Part shown: piece by piece, positions 1 through 5,854 of the stretch
Position numbering within the stretch: the stretch's first letter is position 1
Layout: every line of letters begins with the position of its first letter
Origin: DATAPE01 sp036265345
GTDB lineage: Bacteria > Actinomycetota > CADDZG01 > WHSQ01
NCBI GenBank assembly: GCA_036265345.1
Contig: DATAPE010000290.1
Location: forward strand, 1 to 14,932
Length of the DNA: 14,932 nt
Reading direction: 5' to 3'
Position numbers and translations under genes: made by a program
Notes under the pieces: generated by a model
The model's input: the letters and a program-made list of their open reading frames with translations, nothing else
Told to the model about the DNA's origin: nothing
Databases searched by the model: none

Positions 1-165
1 CTGCTCCTCTTCGGAAACGAAGGTTCGGGGTTGGATCGAACCGTCTTGGACCAGGTTGAACGAAGCGTGACGATCCCCATGCACGGAACCGCAACGTCGC
101 TGAACCTCGCGGTTGCGGTGGGCGTCGTCTTGTATGAAGTACTCCGACAGCAGAGCCTGAAGTAG
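1..165 (+). CDS. SpoU/TrmH-family RNA 2'-O-methyltransferase, 3' end only
   Basis: Frame 1 is open from the window edge to a TAG at 163-165 and gives the last 54 residues of a protein. They carry two SpoU-family signatures. The first is LLLFGNEGSGLD (residues 1-12), which matches motif 2. The second is IPMHGTATSLNLAVAV (about residues 27-42), which matches motif 3. Together these form the trefoil-knot S-adenosylmethionine site of enzymes that methylate a ribose 2'-OH in tRNA or rRNA. The N-terminal substrate-binding part lies outside the window, so the target RNA cannot be named. The next gene starts 9 bases downstream, and its Shine-Dalgarno sequence begins at this stop codon, so the two are probably cotranscribed. 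Confidence 0.88.
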   Translation: MLLFGNEGSGLDRTVLDQVERSVTIPMHGTATSLNLAVAVGVVLYEVLRQQSLK

Positions 166-174
166 GGAGACCAG

Positions 175-984
175 ATGCGCGTTTTCATCATCAGTGACAT
201 GGAGGGTGTGGCAGGCATCACCAGGTGGGAGCAGGTTTCTGCCAACAGGAAGGGCTACGAGGAGGGCAGGCGTCTCTATACGGAGGAGATCAACGCCGCC
301 GTCCGCGGCGCCGTAGCGGGAGGAGCAACCGAGATCGTGGTGATGGATTGTCACGGCGCGGGCGACGATTGGTCCTTCAACTCTTTGATCCCAGATCTTC
401 TCGACGATCGCTGCGAATGGGTGGTCCAGAAGGATTGGACCGAATACACCGGATTCCTCGAGGACGGATGCGACGCCGCGCTGTTCGTCGCAATGCACGC
501 CATGGCAGGAACCGCCGATGGTGTGCTGAGCCATACCGTCAGCGGAACCGAGTGGCGCAACCTCCGCTTCAACGGAAAGCTCGTGGGGGAGACCGGGATC
601 AACGCGGCGCTCTGCGGCATGTGGGACTGTCCAGTGCTGCTGGTAACCGGCGATGACGCCACTTGCCGGGAGGCCACCGAATTGTTGGGGCAGGGCCTCA
701 CCACGGTACGCGTCAAGACCGGCATCGGCAGATTCAGCGCCCGTCACGTCCCGGTGCGGCGCGCCCGTGAGTCGATCGAAACGGGCGCGAAGGAGGCGCT
801 CGCCGACCTGGAAGCGGTAGCCCCCTACCACGTCGGTTCGCCGTGCGAGATCGAGGTCGAGCTTGCTTCCTCCGATCTAACTGAGACCTACCGGAACAGA
901 CCCGGCCTCGAGCTCAAGGACTCACGCACCATCGTCTCCCATGGCGATGACTGGTGGACGGCGTGGAAGCAGGTCTATCTGTGA
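175..984 (+). CDS. M55-family (DppA-like) zinc D-aminopeptidase
   Basis: The 269-residue protein has the M55 peptidase layout, which is usually a decameric, self-compartmentalising cytoplasmic enzyme that removes N-terminal D-amino acids from short peptides. Putative zinc ligands by comparison with Bacillus subtilis DppA are Asp8 and Glu10 (SDMEGVAG), His60 (MDCHG), His108 (AMHAM) and Glu139 (VGETGINAA). The length matches the family. A cysteine nucleophile has been proposed for B. subtilis DppA. I see none between residues 108 and 139 here, so the catalytic detail or substrate may differ. The ATG at 175 is preceded by AGGGAGA at 164-170, which overlaps the methyltransferase stop. The gene converges with the oxidoreductase gene, with one base between stop codons. 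I leave the symbol empty because dppA is tied to a Bacillus operon that is absent here. Confidence 0.85.
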   Translation: MRVFIISDMEGVAGITRWEQVSANRKGYEEGRRLYTEEINAAVRGAVAGGATEIVVMDCHGAGDDWSFNSLIPDLLDDRCEWVVQKDWTEYTGFLEDGCDAALFVAMHAMAGTADGVLSHTVSGTEWRNLRFNGKLVGETGINAALCGMWDCPVLLVTGDDATCREATELLGQGLTTVRVKTGIGRFSARHVPVRRARESIETGAKEALADLEAVAPYHVGSPCEIEVELASSDLTETYRNRPGLELKDSRTIVSHGDDWWTAWKQVYL

Positions 985-985
985 G

Positions 986-1819
986 TTAGAGGGCTCTCAG
1001 TGCAGGCATGACCTCGGTGACAAATTCCTCGACGCGAGCCTGCCCCTCTCCCGGCCAGCTCGCGATCACGTACGTCACCCCAGCCTCGCGCAGTTGCTCG
1101 GCGGTGGCCCGCACGGAATCCCAATCCTCCGACAGGGACAGGGCGGTGGAACGCAGGATGCCGGCGGGGTCCCGGCCTGCCTTGATCGCGTGTTCTTCGA
1201 CGATCGTGCCTTTACGGCGCAGGCTGCCGGGGTCGCCGAAGGAGTGCCATACATCCGCATGCCGTCCGACGATAGGCAGCATCCTCTTCTCACCGCTCGC
1301 CCCGATCCATAGAGGAGGGTGGGGGCGTTGTACGGGTTTGGGGTTGTAGGAGGCTCCCTCCAGCCTGAAGTGATGACCCTGGAAGGAAACGCGGTCTTCG
1401 GTCATGAGGAGCTTCGCGATCTGCACCGCATCTTCGAACCGATCGACTCGTTCGCCGGTTCCGGGAAACTCGACGCCAAGCTCGATGTGCTCTTGCTGGA
1501 ACCACGCGGCCCCCATCCCAAGCTCGAGACGCCCGTCCGTGATGTGATCGACGGTCACGGCCTCGGTCGCGAGGATGGACGGATGCCGATAGGTCGCGCC
1601 GGTAACGAGGGCGCCCAACCGGATGCTGGTGGTAGCCGCGCCCAGGCCTGCGAGCAGCGTCCACCCTTCGAGGCACGGCCCCGTCGGATCCCCGTAGAGC
1701 GGCTTGAAATGGTCGAAGACCCAGGCGCTGTCGAACCCCGCCTGTTCCGCGAACAGCACGCGCCCGAGCAGCGACTCCCATGTGAGCTGGTGTTGGGACA
1801 CATCGATGCCGATCCGCAT
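986..1819 (-). CDS. Luciferase-like (LLM class) F420-dependent oxidoreductase
   Basis: The 277-residue protein is a TIM-barrel member of the bacterial luciferase-like family. It resembles the actinobacterial F420-dependent group rather than FMN luciferases. Visible family marks are FAEQAGFDSAWVFDHF (residues 23-38), the RLGALVTGATYRHP segment (67-80), AVTVDHITDGRLELGMGAAW (87-106), and RPHPPLWIGASGEKRML (165-181) followed by GRHADVWH (185-192). Such enzymes move hydride between F420 and an organic substrate. The substrate cannot be read from sequence. Three bases separate its ATG from the upstream hydrolase stop. Its Shine-Dalgarno AGAAGGAGG (1828-1836, minus strand) lies within the end of that hydrolase gene, so it is the last gene of a three-gene operon. 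Confidence 0.88.
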   Translation of the reverse strand: MRIGIDVSQHQLTWESLLGRVLFAEQAGFDSAWVFDHFKPLYGDPTGPCLEGWTLLAGLGAATTSIRLGALVTGATYRHPSILATEAVTVDHITDGRLELGMGAAWFQQEHIELGVEFPGTGERVDRFEDAVQIAKLLMTEDRVSFQGHHFRLEGASYNPKPVQRPHPPLWIGASGEKRMLPIVGRHADVWHSFGDPGSLRRKGTIVEEHAIKAGRDPAGILRSTALSLSEDWDSVRATAEQLREAGVTYVIASWPGEGQARVEEFVTEVMPALRAL

Positions 1820-1822
1820 CCG

Positions 1823-2479
1823 TCAGGCCTCCTTCTGAAGGGTCTCATCCAGGAAGTGTGTGACCGTCGCAGCAAGGGTCTCGTACTTCGCCCAGAAGAA
1901 GTGGTTCGCGCCCGGCAGCTCAACATACTGGGCCAGGGGCACCTGCTCGGCCCACGCGCGGCACGCAGCGGGCGAGATCTGATCGTCGTTGGCTCCCGTC
2001 ACTAAAAGTGTGGGACAGGAGATATCGCACGACTCCGCGGGCGGCATCCCAGCGGTTACACCCGGCTTCGGAGTGACTGCCGGGGCCACCGCTACACACG
2101 CGACAAGCCGCTCGCCGGCGCAAGCAACGCGCATCGCGACGGCGGCCCCGAACGACCATCCCCCCAGAGCAAGGGGGAGCCCGGAGAAGCGCTGCCGGAG
2201 CAGATCGAGACCAGCGTGAACGTCGGAGATCTCGGCCTCGCCGGTCCCGGATTCCCCCTTCGATCTGCCGATGCCACGGAAGTTGAAACGCAGGACCGCC
2301 CAGCGCCTGGCCACCAACTCGTCACGCAGCGCAACCAGAAGGGGAGCGTTCATAGTGCCGCCCATCTGCGGATGGGGATGGCACAGCAACAGCGTGGCTG
2401 CCGGGGAACCCACCATCTCGAGGACTCCTTCCAGCTCGAGCCCATCGCTCGATCGCAGGGTCACCACCTCGGAGATCAT
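1823..2479 (-). CDS. Small alpha/beta hydrolase
   Basis: The 218-residue protein has an alpha/beta-hydrolase fold of the short COG2945/dienelactone-hydrolase-like type. The oxyanion-side motif is CHPHPQMGGTM (residues 33-43). The nucleophile elbow is GWSFGA with Ser109. The acid is probably Asp165 or Asp166 (TGANDDQISP), and the base is His193 (PGANHFF). The family acts as esterases or acyl-peptide-type hydrolases, and the natural substrate is unknown. I start at the ATG at 2477-2479 because it overlaps the HIT-gene stop as ATGA and begins the conserved region. A longer reading to 2560 adds 27 low-complexity residues lying wholly within the HIT gene. It is the middle gene of the HIT-hydrolase-oxidoreductase operon and is probably translationally coupled to the HIT gene. 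Confidence 0.87.
   Translation of the reverse strand: MISEVVTLRSSDGLELEGVLEMVGSPAATLLLCHPHPQMGGTMNAPLLVALRDELVARRWAVLRFNFRGIGRSKGESGTGEAEISDVHAGLDLLRQRFSGLPLALGGWSFGAAVAMRVACAGERLVACVAVAPAVTPKPGVTAGMPPAESCDISCPTLLVTGANDDQISPAACRAWAEQVPLAQYVELPGANHFFWAKYETLAATVTHFLDETLQKEA
1828..1836 (-). promoter_or_regulatory. Ribosome binding site of the LLM oxidoreductase
   Basis: The minus strand reads AGAAGGAGG here, 8 bases before the ATG at 1819. It is one of the strongest Shine-Dalgarno sequences in the window. It lies inside the last codons of the alpha/beta hydrolase gene, which fixes the oxidoreductase start. Confidence 0.8.
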
Positions 2480-2892
2480 TGCGGATCTTCCAGGGCCGCT
2501 CTGATCCCAGCCGCTACCGCGGCCGCGGCATCGGCATCGGGATAGGGCTTGCGCGGCCACAGAAAACCGCGCAAGCCATCGTGGAATCTGCGGGGAACGA
2601 CGTGGAGATGCAGATGGGGGACCGATTGGCTCACCTTGTTGTTGATAACGATCAACGAGCCATCCGCGTCCGCAGCGGATTCGACGGCTCGGGCCACCCG
2701 CTGCGCGGTGCCGAAGAAGGGTTCCACCAAGCTCGGGGGGAGGTCCAGGAGGGTCTCATGATGAGCCTTGGGCACGAGCAAGGTGTGCCCGGAGAACAAC
2801 GGACGCACGTCAAGGAAGCCGAGCATCAGGTCTTCATCCAGGACGATATGAGCTGGGACCTCGCCCGCGATGATCTGACAGAAGGTGCACAT
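2476..2892 (-). CDS. HIT-family (histidine triad) nucleotide hydrolase/transferase
   Basis: The 138-residue protein begins CTFCQIIAGEVPA, the usual start of bacterial HIT proteins. It carries the histidine triad HLHLHVVP with His93, His95 and His97, where His95 would be the nucleophile that forms a nucleotidyl intermediate. The CxxC at Cys2 and Cys5, with His44/His45, may bind zinc as in many HIT homologues. The family hydrolyses adenosine phosphoramidates or dinucleoside polyphosphates. I chose the ATG at 2890-2892 because it begins the conserved domain and gives the family's usual length. The open frame to 3018 adds 42 unrelated residues across the divergent promoter region. No clear Shine-Dalgarno precedes the start. 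It is the first gene of the minus-strand operon. Confidence 0.88.
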   Translation of the reverse strand: MCTFCQIIAGEVPAHIVLDEDLMLGFLDVRPLFSGHTLLVPKAHHETLLDLPPSLVEPFFGTAQRVARAVESAADADGSLIVINNKVSQSVPHLHLHVVPRRFHDGLRGFLWPRKPYPDADAAAAVAAGIRAALEDPQ

Positions 2893-2979
2893 GGGCTCGA
2901 AGACTAAGTGGGCGGATAACGTTCCTGTGGGACGAGGATCGCAAACGGCTGCGTTACTCCCAAAGGAGAGGGAGGTTTC
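2893..2979. promoter_or_regulatory. Divergent intergenic region between HIT operon and small hypothetical genes
   Basis: These 87 bases separate the minus-strand HIT operon from the plus-strand small genes and must hold both promoters. On the minus strand a TANNNT box (TAGTCT, 2901-2906) ends 8 bases before the HIT ATG, so that mRNA may be leaderless or nearly so. On the plus strand TAACGT (2917-2922) is a possible -10 for the 98-aa gene, whose Shine-Dalgarno region AAAGGAG...GGAGG lies at 2962-2975. No convincing -35 sequence was found for either. Confidence 0.35.
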
Positions 2980-3276
2980 ATGGAAGAAGAAGCGGTTCGC
3001 AAACATGCCGAGGCTCATGCCGCCGCCAACGCCTCGGGAGATATGGCGCGGGCGGCATCGGACCTTACCGATGAGGCGAAAGCGAACATCGGGCCCGTTG
3101 TTCGCCAGTTGCCGAGGCCGATCACAGCGGGCGAGGTCGTCAGCGTAAAGGAAGGGGACACCGGACGGTTCATCGTCGAGATCAGGTACTCGGGGACCGA
3201 TAACTGGGCGATGGTGGAATCCATCTGGGTCGAACGCGATGGGCGGCCGATGATTGCAGAGACCCGGATCGTGTAA
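2980..3276 (+). CDS. Small protein of unknown function, possibly NTF2/SnoaL-like
   Basis: The ORF encodes 98 residues with an excellent ribosome binding site (GGAGG 4 bases and AAAGGAG 11 bases before the ATG), so it is very probably real. The first 30 residues look like a charged amphipathic helix (VRKHAEAHAAANASGDM). Residues 50-98 alternate as beta strands (FIVEIRYSG, WAMVESIWVERDG, MIAETRIV). This helix-then-sheet pattern, with an AxxxGDM turn, resembles short NTF2/SnoaL-like domains, but I cannot confirm the family. There is no signal peptide or membrane segment. The next small gene starts 24 bases after the stop, so the two may form one unit. Confidence 0.72.
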   Translation: MEEEAVRKHAEAHAAANASGDMARAASDLTDEAKANIGPVVRQLPRPITAGEVVSVKEGDTGRFIVEIRYSGTDNWAMVESIWVERDGRPMIAETRIV

Positions 3277-3286
3277 GCACCTCTAT

Positions 3287-3292
3287 TATCCT
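3287..3292 (+). promoter_or_regulatory. Possible -10 box for the 127-aa gene
   Basis: TATCCT ends 8 bases before the ATG at 3301 and sits in the 24-base gap after the 98-aa gene. The surrounding ten bases TTATCCTGAA (3286-3295) are identical to those before pafA (11419-11428). With no good Shine-Dalgarno sequence, a nearly leaderless start is plausible. Readthrough from the 98-aa gene is the alternative. Confidence 0.35.
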
Positions 3293-3300
3293 GAAAGCGG

Positions 3301-3684
3301 ATGGAAGCGGATATCGGCGGGGTCCAGCGCAAAGTCGTCTTCAGCAACGTTCGCCCCGCCCGGATCAGCGACGGGGACTCGGGGATAGCGCTCAAGAATG
3401 GGCGCACCCTCCCGTTCGTGGTGTCCCGGTCGTGGAGCGCCCCTGCCGGTCACTACGCAGAGGCGTGGTACCTCGTAGACCCCGCCACGAGAGAGGTCTT
3501 GTTCGAATCATCTTCTGACGAGGTGAGGGTGTGGGGGTTGCAGTCGTGGACCGAGTTCAGTGACACCGTCACGGAACCCATCCCGCTCGTCCCGGGAAGC
3601 TATCTGTTCGTCTTCGCTCTGGGCGGCCTTAAAGGAGGAGAAATCACGGTCTCGGCGGCCGCCGCGGTCGGATCGGCCGCGTGA
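3301..3684 (+). CDS. Beta-rich protein of unknown function
   Basis: The ORF encodes 127 residues with no recognised motif. It looks like a beta-sandwich: short hydrophobic strands alternate with polar turns (TLPFVVSRSW, AEAWYLVDPATREVLFES, EVRVWGLQSW), then a hydrophobic SYLFVFALGGL segment and an Ala-rich tail. No signal peptide or lipobox is present. The pattern of a fold ending in a PGSYLFVFALGG-like strand recalls immunoglobulin-like domains, but this is only an impression. In-frame stops at 3274 and 3292 force the start to lie at 3301 or later. There is no strong Shine-Dalgarno. The base composition is like its neighbours, so nothing suggests recent transfer. Confidence 0.65.
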   Translation: MEADIGGVQRKVVFSNVRPARISDGDSGIALKNGRTLPFVVSRSWSAPAGHYAEAWYLVDPATREVLFESSSDEVRVWGLQSWTEFSDTVTEPIPLVPGSYLFVFALGGLKGGEITVSAAAAVGSAA

Positions 3685-3811
3685 TCGTTTTGCTTGACGG
3701 GCGTGGTCGTGCGTCCCAAACTTTTTGTGGCCGGTCTCTGAGGAACAGCCGAGCTTCCCCCATGGCATCCGCAGGAGCCGGCTTTTAGCATCCAGGAGCC
3801 GCTGCCCCTCG

Positions 3812-3817
3812 TATCCT
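3812..3817 (+). promoter_or_regulatory. -10 box for a leaderless htrA transcript
   Basis: TATCCT fits the actinobacterial TANNNT -10 pattern and ends exactly 6 bases before the chosen GTG start at 3824. No Shine-Dalgarno lies at a usable distance: the nearest AGGAG, at 3794-3798, is 25 bases from the start codon. A transcript starting at the G of the GTG would therefore be leaderless. No clear -35 box was seen. The same arrangement occurs at dop, pafA and pafB. Confidence 0.5.
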
Positions 3818-3823
3818 TCAAGT

Positions 3824-4936
3824 GTGCGCCGCCTTTTTCCTCTCCTTTTTTGTGCCGGCATGATGCTGGCCCCTGCTTGTGGGGTCGATCTCCAATCCCA
3901 TTTCGCGGCCCCCTCTCCCACGCCGTCGATCTCCCTCAGACAGGCCACTGCGATCGTCGCCCATTCCTCGGTTGCCAAGGTGGTCCAAAGGGTGCTGCCC
4001 TCGGTCGTGAACATCAGGGTCACCCAGTTCGGTGTCGGCGGGCTCCTGGGAGGCTCACAGACCGGGAGAGCTGAGGCCTCCGGCGTCATCATCAGCCGTG
4101 ACGGCACGATCCTGACGAACAACCACGTGATCGAAGGTGCCGTGAAGGTGACGGTCGTCTTCAACGACGGGATCCACAACGATCCCTTGCAAGGCCACGT
4201 CCTCGGAGCAGATCCAACGCACGATCTGGCCGTGGTGAAGGTGGACGCTACCCACCTCAAGCCGATCGTCATCGGAAGGTCCGGCCGCCTCGAGTTGGGA
4301 GATGAGGTGGTCGCTCTCGGATTTCCGCTCGGGCTGGGGGGCCCCACGGTCACGAAGGGGATCGTTTCGGGGGTCAACCGGACGATCACGGTCCGGCGGG
4401 ACAGCGGGGCGACCGAGCACTTGGTCGGCTTGCTACAAACCGACGCTGCGATCAATCCCGGGAACTCCGGAGGGGCTCTCGTGAATCTGGGAGGTCAACT
4501 CGTCGGCATCAACACAGCGGCCGCCAACGCAGGTTCCGCAGAGAACGTTGGGTTCGCCATCTCCATCGATCACGCCCTGCCCGTGGTGAGACAGATCCTT
4601 ACGGAGCCGGTCCAGAAGCGAGCGTGGCTGGGAGTCTCGGTCCGTGACCTCGATCCCACCGTCGCGCTGCAGATGGGACTGGATCGACACGCCTCCGGAG
4701 CGCTGGTAGCGGGCGTGATCCCGGGAAGCCCGGCAGCGGCCGCGGGGATCCAGACCGGCGACGTCATCGTTGAGGTAGCCGGACAAGCGATCACTTCCGC
4801 CAACGCTCTTACGAACGAGCTGACGGCCCTGGACCCAGGTCAACGCGTCACGGTGAAGCTAACCGGGAGCCACGGTTCGCGAACGATCGATGTGACGCTC
4901 ACGAACCGCCCGGCGACTTTCCAACCGAGCGGCTAG
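3824..4936 (+). CDS. HtrA/DegP-type serine protease with PDZ domain, likely lipoprotein
   Basis: The 370-residue trypsin-like protease has a Ser-His-Asp triad: His101 (NNHVI), Asp134 (PTHDLAVVKV) and Ser215 (NPGNSGGAL). One C-terminal PDZ domain runs over about residues 267-359 (WLGVSVRDL... GIQTGDVIVEVAGQ). HtrA enzymes degrade or refold damaged proteins outside the cytoplasmic membrane. I chose the GTG at 3824 because it gives a signal sequence (Arg2-Arg3, a hydrophobic run, then APAC with Cys19), which suggests lipid attachment, although the -3 residue is Ala rather than the usual Leu. The longer reading from a TTG at 3725 hides this signal behind 33 polar residues. A -10 box 6 bases upstream supports leaderless translation. 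It ends 21 bases before trmI. Its placement puts an extracytoplasmic protease beside the cytoplasmic proteasome genes. Confidence 0.88.
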   Translation: MRRLFPLLFCAGMMLAPACGVDLQSHFAAPSPTPSISLRQATAIVAHSSVAKVVQRVLPSVVNIRVTQFGVGGLLGGSQTGRAEASGVIISRDGTILTNNHVIEGAVKVTVVFNDGIHNDPLQGHVLGADPTHDLAVVKVDATHLKPIVIGRSGRLELGDEVVALGFPLGLGGPTVTKGIVSGVNRTITVRRDSGATEHLVGLLQTDAAINPGNSGGALVNLGGQLVGINTAAANAGSAENVGFAISIDHALPVVRQILTEPVQKRAWLGVSVRDLDPTVALQMGLDRHASGALVAGVIPGSPAAAAGIQTGDVIVEVAGQAITSANALTNELTALDPGQRVTVKLTGSHGSRTIDVTLTNRPATFQPSG

Positions 4937-4957
4937 TCCAACTGCTCGGCCGCCGCC

Positions 4958-5836
4958 ATGCATAACCCCGATGTGCCAGTGCCGACACAGGCTCCCACGA
5001 GAGGCCCGTTCGCCGAAGGCGAGCGAGTGTTGGTGGTGGACTCCCATGCGCGGCGCTACCTCGTAACCCTCAAACAGGGAGGGGAGTTTCACACTCATCT
5101 GGGCGCACTGCGCCATGACGACCTGATCGGGCATCCGGAGGGAACCATCGTGACTGCGTCGCGGGGGTCCACGCTGCTCGTGTTCCGGCCGACACTGGCC
5201 GACTTCGTTTTGAAGATGCAACGTGGCGCTCAGGTCGTCTACCCGAAGGATCTTGGTCTGATCCTCATCTATGCGGACATCTTTCCCGGCGCCCGCGTGC
5301 TCGAGGCGGGGACCGGCTCGGCCTCGCTGACACTCGCTTTGCTCCGCTCCGTGGGCGAGGTAGGTTCGGTCGTCTCCTATGAGCTGCGGGAAGACCATTA
5401 CAAGCAAGCACTGACCAACATAGAAGCTTGGTACCGGGCATTCGGAGCGAAACCCGACAACCTCGAACTCGTTCTGGGCGATGTGTTTGATGCTGGCTCT
5501 ACTGCGGCGCAGGGACCCTTCGACCGCATCGTTCTCGATCTACCGGAGCCGTGGCAGGCCGTTGCTACCACCGCGCAAGCGCTGGTGAGTGGCGGAACAT
5601 TGTGCTGCTATCTGCCGACGGTCCCGCAAGTCATGCGGACCGTGGAGGCGATGAGAGCCGGGGGCTTCGCGCTGATCAATACCTTCGAAGGCTTGGTAAG
5701 AGGCTGGAATGTTTCTGGTCAGTCGGTTCGGCCCGACCATCGGATGGTCGCGCATACCGGTTTCATCATCACGGGACGCCGGTTAGCTCCAACAGAGACT
5801 CTGAAAGATGCGCTTTCTGAGAATGCAAGGGAGTAG
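4958..5836 (+). CDS. trmI: tRNA (adenine-58-N1)-methyltransferase TrmI
   Basis: The 292-residue protein closely follows Mycobacterium tuberculosis Rv2118c, a tetrameric enzyme that methylates N1 of A58 in the tRNA T-loop. The N-terminal beta domain holds EFHTHLGAL (residues 43-51) and VVYPKDLG (93-100). The methyltransferase domain has motif I VLEAGTGSASL (114-124), the acidic SAM-ribose residue Glu142, Asp175 (GDVF), motif IV LDLPEPW (193-199) and the family's late motif RPDHRMVAHTGFI (258-270). It lies directly before arc, the same order as Rv2118c and mpa in mycobacteria. The start is uncertain because no Shine-Dalgarno precedes the ATG, and in-frame GTG codons follow at 4973 and 4979. Its stop is in the same frame as the arc start 18 bases later. 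Confidence 0.93.
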   Translation: MHNPDVPVPTQAPTRGPFAEGERVLVVDSHARRYLVTLKQGGEFHTHLGALRHDDLIGHPEGTIVTASRGSTLLVFRPTLADFVLKMQRGAQVVYPKDLGLILIYADIFPGARVLEAGTGSASLTLALLRSVGEVGSVVSYELREDHYKQALTNIEAWYRAFGAKPDNLELVLGDVFDAGSTAAQGPFDRIVLDLPEPWQAVATTAQALVSGGTLCCYLPTVPQVMRTVEAMRAGGFALINTFEGLVRGWNVSGQSVRPDHRMVAHTGFIITGRRLAPTETLKDALSENARE

Positions 5837-5842
5837 GCTTTT

Positions 5843-5854
5843 CTCCCGAGGGAG
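5843..5854 (+). promoter_or_regulatory. Hairpin with embedded Shine-Dalgarno abutting the arc start
   Basis: CTCCC (5843-5847), loop GA, then GGGAG (5850-5854) form an inverted repeat. An alternative is a 4-bp stem with a CGAG tetraloop. The GGGAGG half, ending at 5855, is the only Shine-Dalgarno-like sequence near arc, and it touches the GTG at 5855-5857 instead of lying 5-9 bases away. If folded, the stem would hide it. The trmI stop (5834-5836) and the absence of other in-frame start codons leave this GTG as the only standard start. Confidence 0.4.

Noticed and set aside
1319..2005. 228-aa plus-strand ORF opposite the oxidoreductase and hydrolase
   Set aside because: It spans the boundary of two well-supported minus-strand genes and has no motif or ribosome binding site.
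2480..2560. 27-residue N-terminal extension of the alpha/beta hydrolase
   Set aside because: It lies wholly within the HIT gene and is low-complexity Arg/Gly. The ATGA overlap start at 2479 is better.
3725..3823. 33-residue extension of HtrA from a TTG
   Set aside because: It would bury the signal sequence and has no ribosome binding site. The GTG at 3824 has a -10 box at 6 bases.
3508..4455. 315-aa minus-strand ORF opposite htrA
   Set aside because: The HtrA triad and PDZ domain on the plus strand are decisive, and the antisense product has no recognisable features.
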